Part shown: piece after piece, positions 17,294-26,440 of the stretch | Position numbering within the stretch: the first letter of the stretch is position 1 | Layout: each line of letters opens with the position of its first letter | Source: Roseihalotalea indica | GTDB taxonomy: Bacteria; Bacteroidota; Bacteroidia; Cytophagales; Cyclobacteriaceae | Reading direction: 5' to 3' | NCBI RefSeq assembly: GCF_022458895.1 | Contig: NZ_JAINFL010000002.1 | Span: forward strand, 62,001 to 126,000 | DNA length: 64,000 nucleotides | Notes under the pieces: generated by a model | The model's input: the letters and a program-made list of their open reading frames with translations, nothing else | Databases searched by the model: none | What the model was told of the DNA's origin: nothing | Made by a program: the position numbers and the translations under genes

Positions 17294-20263
17294 ATGAGCA
17301 TCCGAAGATTTTCCTTCGCTTTTCTGTATAGCTTCTTTACCATACTCACGGTGTTTGCGGCAGACAAACCTCCATTTTTACAGTACACCCACAGCCCCTG
17401 GGTTGATTCGGTTTTTCAGACGCTCTCCCCGGATGAACGTATTGCACAATTAATTGTGGCGGCTGCATACTCTAACCGGGGAGCAGAGCATAAACAGGAA
17501 GTTCTTCGCCTTATTAATGAGCACAAAATTGGAGGACTTATTTTCTTTCAAGGCGGGCCTGGCCGCCAGTCTCGTTTACTGAACGATTACCAGAAAGCTT
17601 CAGAAGTACCGCTCATTGTGGCGATGGACGCCGAATGGGGCATTGGTATGCGCCTGGATAGCACCATTAGCTACCCGTTTCAGATGACACTGGGAGCCAT
17701 TCAGGATGATAGCATGCTATACCAGATGGGACTGGAAGTAGCCCGGCAAATGAAACGGGCGGGCATGCATATGAATTTTGCCCCCGTAGTAGATGTGAAT
17801 AATAACCCGGCCAACCCGGTGATCAATTTCCGCTCGTTCGGAGAAGATAAATACAATGTGGCCCACAAAGGTATTGCTTATATGCGAGGTATGCAGGATG
17901 AGCATATTCTCACTACAGCCAAGCACTTTCCCGGTCACGGTGATACCGACACCGACTCTCATTACGCACTGCCCCAGATTAACCATCCTCGGACCCGCCT
18001 TGATTCACTGGAGTTGTTTCCTTTTCGGGAGATGGTCAATGCAGGAGTAGGCGGCGTGATGGTGGCTCACCTCAATATACCTGCTTTAGACCAAACCCCG
18101 GGGCGGCCCTCTACCCTTTCCAAACCGATCATTACAGACCTGCTTAAGGATACCCTGGGCTTTGAAGGTCTCATTGTGACTGATGCGATGAATATGAAGG
18201 GCGTAACCGCTGGTAACCAGCCGGGGGTAGTGGATAAAGATGCTATACTAGCTGGAAACGATATGTTGGAGTTTACGGAAGATGTGCCCCGGGCCATTGC
18301 CGAGATTCGCAAAGCCATTGAGCAGGGGCTAATTACTCAGGAAGAAATAGACGAGCGTTGCCGTAAGATACTGGCCATAAAGCAGTGGGTAGGGTTGGAT
18401 AAATATCAGCCAGTTGAGGTAAAGAGTATTGCTAACGAAATAAACACTCCTACCGGCGAACTGCTGAACCGAAAGCTGATGGAAGCCGCGCTTACTGTAC
18501 TGGAAAATAAGAACGATCTGTTGCCTATCCGCCGTCTGGATACGCTCACGATAGCTTCAGTGGCTATTGGTGCCAAGGGTAGTATTACCTCTTTCCAGAA
18601 GATGCTAGGTATGTATACTAAGGTTGATCATTTTAAGATAGATACTGATGCAGGTGCTTCAGCCGTGAGCACCCTTAAAGGAAATGTGGCTGATTACGAT
18701 ATTGTGCTGGTCAGCCTGCATGATGATAGCAAGTATCCTCGAAACCGCCTATCGCTTTCTTCAGCAGTGCAGGGGCTGATGCGTGAACTGAGCCAGCGAG
18801 ATCGTACGGTGCTTACCGTTTTTAAAAACCCTTATGTGCTGGACAAGCTGCCCAACCCACAGGAAGCCGACGCCTTGATTATGACCTACCAGGACAACCG
18901 TCAGGCAGAAGAATTAGCCGCCCAGCTTATCTTCGGAGGTGTGGGAGCTAATGGTAAACTTCCCGTGAGCATAGGAGACAAATACCAGGCGGGCGATGGC
19001 TTGGATGTGATGGGAGACATTCGCTTTAACTACACCCTGCCCGAAGATGCTGGTATGGACTCACGCATCCTGTATACCCGTATCGATTCTTTAGTAAACG
19101 AAGCTATTACCAAAAAAGCTATTCCGGGTTGTCAGGTGCTGGTAGCCAAAGACCGCAAGGTGGTAATGTACAAAGCGTATGGCCTACATGAGTATAGTGA
19201 TACGGTTCAGGTTCAGCCAGATGATTTGTATGACCTGGCGTCTATTACCAAAATATCATCGGCCCTGCCAGCACTAATGAAGTTGCACGACGAAGGTAAA
19301 TTTGATCTTTCCGCCGGACTGGAAGAATACCTTCCTTACTTTAAAAACTCAAACAAAGCCGGAGTACCCATGCGCGATATTCTGGCTCATCAGGCACGGT
19401 TCAAGTCTTGGATCGCTTATTGGCAGAGTACCTTACGGGATAATGGCAGCTACAAATGGTTTACGATAAAAGCCGATTCTTCTCGGCGGTTCCCTACCAG
19501 ATTGACGGATAACATGTGGCTGCACCGGAAGTACAAGAAGAAAATCTATAAGGCTATTAAGAAATCACCTTTAGAGGATGAGAAAAAGTACCTGTATTCC
19601 GGGTTGGCATTCTATCTGTTTCCGGCTATTGTAGAAAAGCTGACGGGCGAAGATTTTGTAACTTATATTAATGAAACCTTTTACGGCCCGCTGGGAGCCA
19701 CTACCCTGACGTACCATCCGCTGGAAAAATTCTCGCTTTCCCGGATTGTGCCAACCGAAAATGATTACCTCTTTCGTCATCAGCCAATTCATGGGCCAGT
19801 ACATGACGAGGGAGCAATTATGATGGGGGGAGTTTCGGCCAATGCCGGGTTGTTTGCCAATGCTAACGATCTAGCCAAGCTCATGCAGATGTATCTGGAT
19901 GGTGGGGAGTACGGCGGGCAACGCTACATTAGCGAAGCCACCATGCAGGAATTTACCCGCTATCAGTTTCCCGAAAATGATAACCGCCGGGGCCTGGGTT
20001 TTGACAAACCGAATCTGGAGCGTTCGCCTAACGGAAATGCTGCGGTTGATGCCAGCGATGCCAGTTTCGGACACTCGGGGTTCACCGGCACTTTTACCTG
20101 GGCTGATCCTGAATATGGACTATTGTACGTTTTTATGTCTAACCGCGTACACCCTACTCGCGATAATACCCGCCTTTACCAGCTAAATACTCGCACCAAC
20201 ATTCAGCAGGTATTGTACGATGCTATTATTGATGAGACCTCTTGGTCAATGGAAGGTAAATAA
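17294..20263 (+). CDS. GH3 beta-N-acetylglucosaminidase fused to a beta-lactamase-fold serine hydrolase
   Basis: The 989-residue protein has a Sec signal peptide (cleaved near VFAAD), so it is periplasmic or exported. Residues about 40-370 are a NagZ-type GH3 domain with KHFPGHGDTDTDSH (210-223) and the nucleophile D297 in LIVTDAMNMKG. Residues about 390-575 form the second GH3 domain. Residues about 585-970 are a class C beta-lactamase/serine hydrolase domain with S-x-x-K as S650-I-T-K653. This domain order is known in Bacteroidota. The lactamase part may act as an esterase or DD-peptidase rather than on antibiotics. A likely role is cell-wall or chitin-sugar processing. Confidence 0.95.
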   Translation: MSIRRFSFAFLYSFFTILTVFAADKPPFLQYTHSPWVDSVFQTLSPDERIAQLIVAAAYSNRGAEHKQEVLRLINEHKIGGLIFFQGGPGRQSRLLNDYQKASEVPLIVAMDAEWGIGMRLDSTISYPFQMTLGAIQDDSMLYQMGLEVARQMKRAGMHMNFAPVVDVNNNPANPVINFRSFGEDKYNVAHKGIAYMRGMQDEHILTTAKHFPGHGDTDTDSHYALPQINHPRTRLDSLELFPFREMVNAGVGGVMVAHLNIPALDQTPGRPSTLSKPIITDLLKDTLGFEGLIVTDAMNMKGVTAGNQPGVVDKDAILAGNDMLEFTEDVPRAIAEIRKAIEQGLITQEEIDERCRKILAIKQWVGLDKYQPVEVKSIANEINTPTGELLNRKLMEAALTVLENKNDLLPIRRLDTLTIASVAIGAKGSITSFQKMLGMYTKVDHFKIDTDAGASAVSTLKGNVADYDIVLVSLHDDSKYPRNRLSLSSAVQGLMRELSQRDRTVLTVFKNPYVLDKLPNPQEADALIMTYQDNRQAEELAAQLIFGGVGANGKLPVSIGDKYQAGDGLDVMGDIRFNYTLPEDAGMDSRILYTRIDSLVNEAITKKAIPGCQVLVAKDRKVVMYKAYGLHEYSDTVQVQPDDLYDLASITKISSALPALMKLHDEGKFDLSAGLEEYLPYFKNSNKAGVPMRDILAHQARFKSWIAYWQSTLRDNGSYKWFTIKADSSRRFPTRLTDNMWLHRKYKKKIYKAIKKSPLEDEKKYLYSGLAFYLFPAIVEKLTGEDFVTYINETFYGPLGATTLTYHPLEKFSLSRIVPTENDYLFRHQPIHGPVHDEGAIMMGGVSANAGLFANANDLAKLMQMYLDGGEYGGQRYISEATMQEFTRYQFPENDNRRGLGFDKPNLERSPNGNAAVDASDASFGHSGFTGTFTWADPEYGLLYVFMSNRVHPTRDNTRLYQLNTRTNIQQVLYDAIIDETSWSMEGK

Positions 20264-20355
20264 TTGGTGGTTGTTAGTGGTCAGCAATAGGCAGAAAGCA
20301 CTTTAATGTTCGTAAGGTTCTGCCAACTGCTTGCCGCCTCTAATCTTATATAGCT

Positions 20356-21297
20356 TTATACCTGCCAGGTTGCTAGAGCCACATAATCCGGTCGGTCGGA
20401 AACAAACTGGTATTTGTAGCTCTTTAATGTCTCTCCCCGATATACCAGAAAAGCACCGGGCATGCGAAAGCCGTCGCCGATGAGTTGCCCTAAACCATAT
20501 CCATTTAAAATCCCCGCTTTTAAGCCGCGTATCCCCGACCATATACCCAATATCTGAGAAAAGCGGGCTCGTCTCAGTCGGAACAAGCTGTACAGAATAC
20601 AGTCGGGGTCACTTACGTGCTCAGCCTGGGTAAATCGGTTTTTCTGAAGCATAAATTCGCCTTGCTTGTGGCTGCCCATATGAATCAATACAATTTTGAC
20701 GCCCTGCGCTTCAATAGATGATCTTCTGTCGGCAATTTCTTGTAAAGCCTCTCGACAAAAGGCGCACCCAAAGTGTCGTAAGAAAATAAGCAGTACTGGC
20801 TGCTGATACGAGAGCGTGTTTAAGTCGGTGCCCCGGTTAGTAGTAAATTGGGATAAGGTTTGGGAGAGAGGTTTATCAGGGTTAACAGCCATAGCATCTG
20901 CTGGTGATTGCCACTCCCGAAAAACCAGATAAAGTATACTGATTAATGGCCCCAGCCACAAAAAATCTTTAGCAGCAAAATACAGCACCATCTGGTAGGT
21001 GATCAAGCCACTGATCCATTCGGCAACAACGGTAATGGTTTCCACCAATTTAATCAGTGTCCCTAATGCCAGCACCAAAATACCTTTAACCGGATTGAAG
21101 GAGATAAAGTAATACGCTAAGCCGAAGATAATGGCCAGCATCCCTAACATGCGCCAGGGAAAGAGGGTGGTCGGCACTTCTATTTGCGCCCATCGCAACA
21201 AACCTTCTGCCACCAGCGATAGTGTTAAGCCCCACACAATGTTGGCAAAACTGGCAAAACGTAGTAACATCCCAACCCACTCAGGTAACCTGCTCAT
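20356..21297 (-). CDS. Membrane protein with C-terminal thioredoxin-like (SelL/PRXL2-type) domain
   Basis: I choose the ATG at 21297 (MSRLPEWVGMLLRF), which overlaps the stop of the upstream gene by 17 bp. A longer in-frame start at 21336 would lie inside that gene. The N-terminal half has four membrane helices. The C-terminal half is an AhpC/TSA-like fold with the redox pair C-x-x-C in FLRHFGCAFCREAL, followed by MPGAFLVYRGE. The family is linked to thiol peroxidase or redox roles; the substrate is unknown. The membrane half is related in pattern to the whole upstream protein, which points to a domain duplication. Confidence 0.8.
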   Translation of the reverse strand: MSRLPEWVGMLLRFASFANIVWGLTLSLVAEGLLRWAQIEVPTTLFPWRMLGMLAIIFGLAYYFISFNPVKGILVLALGTLIKLVETITVVAEWISGLITYQMVLYFAAKDFLWLGPLISILYLVFREWQSPADAMAVNPDKPLSQTLSQFTTNRGTDLNTLSYQQPVLLIFLRHFGCAFCREALQEIADRRSSIEAQGVKIVLIHMGSHKQGEFMLQKNRFTQAEHVSDPDCILYSLFRLRRARFSQILGIWSGIRGLKAGILNGYGLGQLIGDGFRMPGAFLVYRGETLKSYKYQFVSDRPDYVALATWQV

Positions 21298-21763
21298 AAG
21301 CGATTCTTTGTTTTCGTATATGCACCATCCTGACAAAAATAATGGTCAGAGGAATTAACCAAAGTAAATCGTTCATAATAAGGTGAAAAAGGTAGGGGCG
21401 GGTAATGGTCTGCTCCATAAAAACAAAGTAAAACCCAATAGCACCCACACATTTGGAGACTATGCCTAAAGGAACCACCCACCAATAGCGGCGGGGAGAT
21501 ACCGCTGTTAAAATATAGCCTAGTCCGAACAGGAGCACGCCCAGCCCTTGCCATTTGATGAGTGCTGGCAGATCCTGGTACCCTTCGGTAACCCATTGGT
21601 AAAAGGAAGCCGGGAAATAATAAATAAACGCGCCCCAACCTAAGTTGTAGGCACCAGCTATTAGCAACAACCCGCGCATCCAGGGATCTATTCGTAATTG
21701 GGGCACTTCTTCTTCCATCACCGGGGTAACGGGCTGTTCGGTATGTTGGTTATCTTCTTCCAA
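21281..21763 (-). CDS. Small four-helix membrane protein, unknown function
   Basis: Up to 160 residues with an acidic cytoplasmic N-terminus and about four membrane helices. The first start is TTG at 21763, two bases after the SDR stop; an ATG at 21718 would remove 15 residues and is equally possible. The motif order N-x-x-W-G, LGVLLFGLGYILTAVSP, NDLLWLIPL follows that of the membrane half of the next protein (ANIVWG, LGMLAIIFGLAYYFISF, KDFLWLGPL). It is the middle gene of a three-gene minus-strand operon. No function can be assigned. Confidence 0.75.
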   Translation of the reverse strand: MEEDNQHTEQPVTPVMEEEVPQLRIDPWMRGLLLIAGAYNLGWGAFIYYFPASFYQWVTEGYQDLPALIKWQGLGVLLFGLGYILTAVSPRRYWWVVPLGIVSKCVGAIGFYFVFMEQTITRPYLFHLIMNDLLWLIPLTIIFVRMVHIRKQRIAYEQVT

Positions 21764-21765
21764 AA

Positions 21766-22524
21766 TTAATGCACGTAGCTGCCCGCGTTAATATCAATGG
21801 TGGCTCCGGTAGCATGGTCGGCCAGTCCGCTCATCAGGAACACCACCGTTGGGGCAATATCTTCGGGTTTAGTGAGCGCAGTAAGAGCAATATCATTCTT
21901 AACATATTCTTCACCATACTTTTTGATAAAATCCTCAGCCATATCTGTTTTGGTAAAACCAGGGGCTACCGTAAACGCTTTAATACCCTGCTTCCCATAA
22001 GCCCGGGCAATAGAGCGAGTGAGCGCTACTACCCCTCCTTTTGAGGCCGCATAGGCCATGTAGTCGCTGGTATCACCGCGAAAGGCAGCGCGAGAGGAAA
22101 TATTTACAATACGCCCGCCCCCAATTTCCTGAAAGTGATTAATAGCTTTCTTACAAAGAAGCCCCGTAGCGTGCAGGTTAACCATCATGGTTCTGGACCA
22201 TTTATCGGTAAAGGCAATATCATCTCCTTCTACCTCGGCACTCACGGCAATGCCAGCGTTGTTCACAATTCCATCAATACGGGTGAAACGTTCCATCACA
22301 TTATGGAAAAGCTGTAATACCTCAACCGGCTTGCTCAAATCGGCCTGAAAAGCAGTGGCACCATGTCCGATATTTTCTGCCAGATGCTGCGCCGTGTCCT
22401 GACTCTGATGATAATGAAGGGCGACTCGTGCTCCGGCAGCAGCCAATTGCTCAGCAATAGAGCGGCCAATGCCTCGAGTACTGCCGGTCACCAGGATACT
22501 CCGGTTAGAAAGATCAATTCGCAT
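21766..22524 (-). CDS. Short-chain dehydrogenase/reductase (FabG-like)
   Basis: The 252-residue SDR has the cofactor motif TGSTRGIGRSIAEQ (residues 14-27), NNAG, catalytic serine in IVNISSR and the YAASKGG tyrosine-lysine pair. Acidic and basic residues near the first strand do not clearly decide between NADH and NADPH. The closest classical relatives are 3-oxoacyl-ACP reductases, but such SDRs act on many alcohols and ketones. First gene of an operon with two membrane proteins; a link to lipid or quinone redox is possible but not shown. Confidence 0.88.
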   Translation of the reverse strand: MRIDLSNRSILVTGSTRGIGRSIAEQLAAAGARVALHYHQSQDTAQHLAENIGHGATAFQADLSKPVEVLQLFHNVMERFTRIDGIVNNAGIAVSAEVEGDDIAFTDKWSRTMMVNLHATGLLCKKAINHFQEIGGGRIVNISSRAAFRGDTSDYMAYAASKGGVVALTRSIARAYGKQGIKAFTVAPGFTKTDMAEDFIKKYGEEYVKNDIALTALTKPEDIAPTVVFLMSGLADHATGATIDINAGSYVH

Positions 22525-22689
22525 ATAACCTGACGTTTATCGGATTTTCTCATCAATCATACAAATTATTTTATGAACCTGCTATACTTGTAGTGTAAAG
22601 ATTGACATTTCGAGATGAGGGTGTCCATGATTTCAGGTGTACAATATTAGTTGAACTAATACGCCCCACTATATAAATTCCACATAATA

Positions 22690-23292
22690 ATGATGACGAT
22701 GAATATTACTCCTGAGCAAGCCACTGAACTTATTCAAAACCGACGATCCATTTACCCGGCAGTATACAGCGATGTGCCCGTAGACGATTCTATTATTGAA
22801 GCCATGCTGGAAAATGCCAACTGGGCCCCTACTCACCGATTAACTCAACCCTGGCGATTTTTGGTGTTTTCCGGGGCAGGCTTACAGAAGTTTGCCGATT
22901 TTCAGGCGGAGCTGTACGAGCAGGTAACCCAGGCAAAAGGTACATTTGAGCAGAAACAATACGATAAGCTGAAGCAAAAGCCGCTATTGTGCTCTCATAT
23001 CATTGCCATAGGTATGAAGCGAGACCCTCGGGAGAGTGTACCCGAAATAGAAGAAGTAATGGCTACGGCCTGTGCCGTGCAGAATATGTACCTGACGGCG
23101 GCGGCCCACCGAATTGGCTGCTACTGGGGGACCGGTGGCGTTACTTATATGGAAGAGGCTAAACCTTTTTTCGGGCTGGCACCGGAAGACAAACTGTTGG
23201 GCTTTTTCTATGTTGGCACTCCCAAAACCGACAAGTGGCCTACCAGCAAACGCGGACCTATTGAAGAAAAAGTAGACTGGGTGCGGGAATAA
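22690..23292 (+). CDS. Nitroreductase-family FMN protein
   Basis: The 200-residue flavoprotein belongs to the YdjA-like branch of nitroreductases. Visible features are the N-terminal NRRSIYPAVYSDVPV (FMN-binding arginines), ENANWAPTHRLTQPWRF, and the C-terminal DKLLGFFYVGTPK with the distal RGP loop. Such enzymes reduce nitro groups, quinones or flavins with NAD(P)H. The start region has ATGATGACGATG; the exact first codon is ambiguous by three codons. It stands alone, with a strong inverted repeat just after its stop. Confidence 0.9.
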   Translation: MMTMNITPEQATELIQNRRSIYPAVYSDVPVDDSIIEAMLENANWAPTHRLTQPWRFLVFSGAGLQKFADFQAELYEQVTQAKGTFEQKQYDKLKQKPLLCSHIIAIGMKRDPRESVPEIEEVMATACAVQNMYLTAAAHRIGCYWGTGGVTYMEEAKPFFGLAPEDKLLGFFYVGTPKTDKWPTSKRGPIEEKVDWVRE

Positions 23293-23302
23293 GATATATA
23301 TT

Positions 23303-23355
23303 GGAGGCGGTCAGCGGAAAGCAGGTATCTTCACGGCCTCCTGCTGACCGCCTCC
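23303..23355 (+). repeat. 13 bp perfect inverted repeat, 27-base loop
   Basis: GGAGGCGGTCAGC (23303-23315) is perfectly inverted as GCTGACCGCCTCC (23343-23355), ten bases after the nitroreductase stop. Near-matching GATAT bases flank both arms. No clear T-run follows, so it is a weak terminator candidate or a mobile-type palindrome. Confidence 0.75.
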
Positions 23356-23489
23356 GATATCCCTTACAAGGTTCTCGAAGGCTCTTTAACTGTAATTCAG
23401 GAAACTGATAATTTGTGTCGGGGATTTCAGCTTTTGGGTAAGGAGTGCTATCTTATGACCACTACTTCAACCTAAACTCCGCTAACTGA

Positions 23490-24923
23490 ATGAACCGTAC
23501 TCCTCAGGCTGTTTTATATACAACCCTCTGTCTGCTAGTCGGGTGGAGCATTACTTCCTGTTCCCCATCCACGGAAAAAAATAAGCCTCTTAATATTCTG
23601 ATCCTCCACACCGACCAGTGGCGGGCGCAGGCTATGGGTTACCGCGGTGACCCTAATGTGAAAACTCCTAACATCGACCGTCTTGCCGGGCAGTCGGCTA
23701 ACCTGGTAAATGCTGTTTCTGGTATGCCGGTGTGTTCCCCACATCGAGCCTCTTTAATGACCGGGCAACACCCACTAACGCACGGGTTGTTTATGAACGA
23801 TGTGCAACTGGACACTGCTGCCGTGACTATCGCCGAAGTGCTTGCCGAAGCAGGTTACCAGACCGGCTACATTGGTAAGTGGCACCTCGACGGCAGCGGT
23901 CGCAGCAGTTTCACCCCACCCGGAGCTCGGCGGCAGGGCTTTCAGTACTGGAAAGCGCTGGAATGTTCGCATGACTATAACCATTCGGCCTATTACACCG
24001 GCAACTCACCGGAAAAGAAGTTTTGGGAAGGGTATGATGCCCTTGCCGAAACCCGGGATGCTCAGCAGTACCTTCAGGAGCATGCCCAGGATGAGCAGCC
24101 TTTTTTTCTGTTTCTGAGCTGGGCCACGCCCCATGCCCCTTATCAGACGGCTCCGCAAGAATACAAAGACATGTATGATCCCCAAAGTCTGGAGTTACGC
24201 CCCAATGTTCCGGCGGAGATGGATTCTATGGTGAGGGCTGATTTGGCAGGTTATTATGCCCATTGTACCGCCTTGGATGATATGGTGGCTGATATCTTAA
24301 AAACACTGGATGACACTGGGCTGCGTGATAATACCATCATCTTATTTACTTCGGACCATGGTGATTTGTTAGGCTCGCACCATGCCTACAAAAAACAGCA
24401 ACCATATGAAGAATCCATTCGGGTTCCTATGCTTATTAGTCACCCCAAGATTAAAGCTGGAGAATATCCGGCACTGATGAATTCTTACGACATTATGCCT
24501 ACGCTACTGGGACTTACTGGAATAGAGGTTCCCGCCTCAGTGGAGGGTTATGATTATAGTCGCTACATGAGGGAACAGTCACCACTGCCCGACACTACTA
24601 CACTCATTAGTTGTGTACAACCCTTTGGTCAATGGAACCGCTTTGACCACGGAGGGAAAGAGTACCGGGGCCTTGTTAGCTTGCGATATACGTATACCCG
24701 CGATTTGGATGGCCCCTGGCAACTTTTTGATAATAAGGCTGATCCCTATCAGCTTACTAACTTGGTAGGCAATCCGGATTACGCAGGTTTACAAAATCAG
24801 TTTGATCAACTGTTAACCGAAAAACTGGCCGAGCAAAATGATGAATTTCTTCCCGGTATGGAATATGTTGCGCAGTGGGGGTATACGGTTGATGAAAAGC
24901 AAACCGTTCCTTATACTAACTGA
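23490..24923 (+). CDS. Sulfatase (family S1), exported lipoprotein
   Basis: The 477-residue formylglycine-dependent sulfatase has a lipoprotein signal with C24 in SITSC. The N-terminal metal site LHTDQWRAQAMG and the formylglycine signature C82-S-P-H-R (PVCSPHRASLMTG) are intact, followed by GYIGKWHLDG and the second metal site FTSDHGDLLGSHHAYKK. It should remove sulfate esters from a marine or host polysaccharide in the periplasm or at the surface. No maturase (FGE/anSME) is in the window, so activation must come from elsewhere. A small NTF2-like gene follows. Confidence 0.93.
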   Translation: MNRTPQAVLYTTLCLLVGWSITSCSPSTEKNKPLNILILHTDQWRAQAMGYRGDPNVKTPNIDRLAGQSANLVNAVSGMPVCSPHRASLMTGQHPLTHGLFMNDVQLDTAAVTIAEVLAEAGYQTGYIGKWHLDGSGRSSFTPPGARRQGFQYWKALECSHDYNHSAYYTGNSPEKKFWEGYDALAETRDAQQYLQEHAQDEQPFFLFLSWATPHAPYQTAPQEYKDMYDPQSLELRPNVPAEMDSMVRADLAGYYAHCTALDDMVADILKTLDDTGLRDNTIILFTSDHGDLLGSHHAYKKQQPYEESIRVPMLISHPKIKAGEYPALMNSYDIMPTLLGLTGIEVPASVEGYDYSRYMREQSPLPDTTTLISCVQPFGQWNRFDHGGKEYRGLVSLRYTYTRDLDGPWQLFDNKADPYQLTNLVGNPDYAGLQNQFDQLLTEKLAEQNDEFLPGMEYVAQWGYTVDEKQTVPYTN

Positions 24924-24983
24924 ATGATAGCATGAAGTGCATTTTACATTTTTTCGGATGTACAGCGTATAAATAATACCACC

Positions 24984-25439
24984 ATGAAAAAAAATATACT
25001 TCTATTGTTGTTCAGCATAGCCATCGTTCTGGGCACCTATGCTCAGGATACCGCAACTATAGAAAAGCAAAAGCAAGAGATTGAATCATTGATTGATCAA
25101 TACGCTCAGGCCAGAGAAAAGAGGGATACAGTGTTACTCAAAAGTATTTTAACCCCTGATATAGACCAGTTGGTTTCTTCTGGCGAATGGCGAGACGGGG
25201 TTCAGGCATCGGTACAGGGTATGTTGCGCAGTTCTTCCAGCAACCCCGGCGACAGAATATTAACCGTTGATAAGATACGGTTTATAGGCTCGGAAGCAGC
25301 CATTGTAGATGCCCGATACGAAATAAAGAATACTGACGGAACAACCCGAAAGATGTGGAGTACTTTTATCGTAATCGCCGAAGCGGGTGCCTGGAAGATT
25401 ACCGCTATCCGGAATATGCGACCTAGTGAATATTCCTGA
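24984..25439 (+). CDS. Secreted NTF2-like (SnoaL/DUF4440-type) protein
   Basis: The 151-residue protein has a Sec signal peptide (MKKNILLLLFSIAIVLGTYAQ) and a single NTF2-like domain (IESLIDQYAQAREKRDTVLL through WKITAIRNMRP). It has the same overall design as the 143-residue protein in the aldarate cluster but low sequence similarity. The role is unknown. It is 60 bp downstream of the sulfatase and probably co-transcribed; it converges on the DUF1080 gene with a nine-base gap. Confidence 0.75.
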   Translation: MKKNILLLLFSIAIVLGTYAQDTATIEKQKQEIESLIDQYAQAREKRDTVLLKSILTPDIDQLVSSGEWRDGVQASVQGMLRSSSSNPGDRILTVDKIRFIGSEAAIVDARYEIKNTDGTTRKMWSTFIVIAEAGAWKITAIRNMRPSEYS

Positions 25440-25448
25440 TGCAAAATA

Positions 25449-26075
25449 TTAGGGTAGTTCTTCTAACATAATGTCTTTATAGAAAACCTGGGCTTTACCT
25501 CCACCGTGAATTTGCAGCCCGATAAAGCCTGACTGCGGAATAGCTTTATCAGCCTCAATATAATCTACGGTTTGCTGGCCGTTGAGCCATAGTTGAATAT
25601 ACCCGTCTTCTGCCCGGATCTCATAATCGTTCCAGTCGTCAGGCTTTAATAGTTCCATAATCAGTACCGAATCAGGCTGTACCAATGTTTTCTTGCGGCG
25701 CGACTCATCGTACAGACTGGCCCAGTATCCTTCTCCCAAATCAGCCTGATAGCCAACCATCTCATAAGGGGGATCATCTAAGCGCTGGCTGTGAAATTGA
25801 ACTCCTGCATTAATGAAACCGCTATCACCCAGCAATTTAAATTTCAGGCGTAGCATAAAATCATTGTAAGGCTGAGTTGTAACCAGAAAGTCGTTGTGAG
25901 GTACAGTCTTCGACAATGAGCCACCTACTATGGAACCATCTTCAATGCGCCAGGTAGCAACGGTATCCCCCTCCCACCCCTGAAAGGTTTGTCCATTGAA
26001 TAATTCTTTAGACTCTTGAGAAGATGTGCAACTTGTAAGCAGTAGAGCAATAACCAAAAATTGTGGGATTTTCAT
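25449..26075 (-). CDS. DUF1080 (3-keto-disaccharide hydrolase-type) lipoprotein
   Basis: I take the ATG at 26075 (MKIPQFLVIALLLTSC), which gives a clean lipobox; it forms an ATGA overlap with the stop of the upstream carbonic-anhydrase remnant. The mature domain is the concanavalin-like DUF1080 fold: LFNGQTFQGWEGD, WRIEDGSIVGG, DFMLRLKFKL, GVQFHSQR, IQLWLNGQQTVDYIE, GFIGLQIHGGGKAQV. Members of this family hydrolyse 3-keto-glycosides or bind glycans. About 208 residues, a single-domain member. Confidence 0.88.
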   Translation of the reverse strand: MKIPQFLVIALLLTSCTSSQESKELFNGQTFQGWEGDTVATWRIEDGSIVGGSLSKTVPHNDFLVTTQPYNDFMLRLKFKLLGDSGFINAGVQFHSQRLDDPPYEMVGYQADLGEGYWASLYDESRRKKTLVQPDSVLIMELLKPDDWNDYEIRAEDGYIQLWLNGQQTVDYIEADKAIPQSGFIGLQIHGGGKAQVFYKDIMLEELP

Positions 26076-26440
26076 AGGCTGATACAAAATTTAAAGAATT
26101 CAACTTCTTCGGTTCTGAGCTTATAATAGGCTGATACTATTTGTGCATCTTCTTCTTTCACCCCTCTTGTAAGAATAGATTGCGCTTTTTTCAATTGCTG
26201 GACTACATTTCCTGCTACCCGGATAACAAATAAATCACCCAGCCCCTGATCAAAAATAATTTTCGAGGCCACCCGAGAGTCAGAGCAGGTAAGAATTACG
26301 GCAAAAGGGTGCTGCCCTTCGGTGAGTGATGTGCGCCATTCGCGGTCTTTATGAGGATGTTTCAGCCTTTCTTCTACAGACCGGCGGTTGCCATTTATAA
26401 AATGAGTGAGCGCCCCTGCAGGTATAGTGGTGGTTGGCAT
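26072..26440 (-). pseudogene. Beta-carbonic anhydrase with central deletion
   Basis: The 122-residue frame starts as a normal beta-carbonic anhydrase (NGNRRSVEE, EGQHPFAVIL, C52-S-D-S-R56, FDQGLGDLFVIRVAGN). After about residue 80 it jumps to what looks like the family's C-terminal end (QLKKAQSIL, AQIVSAYYKL, EEVEFF). The central section with the H-x-x-C zinc ligands is missing; full-length enzymes are about 200 residues or more. Two of the four zinc ligands are therefore gone and CO2 hydration is not expected. The frame remains open across the join, so it is an in-frame internal deletion rather than a frameshift. Its stop overlaps the DUF1080 start. Confidence 0.75.

Noticed and set aside
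17294..20263. Antibiotic-resistance beta-lactamase
   Set aside because: The lactamase fold is fused to a GH3 enzyme and belongs to the serine hydrolase branch; resistance is not implied.
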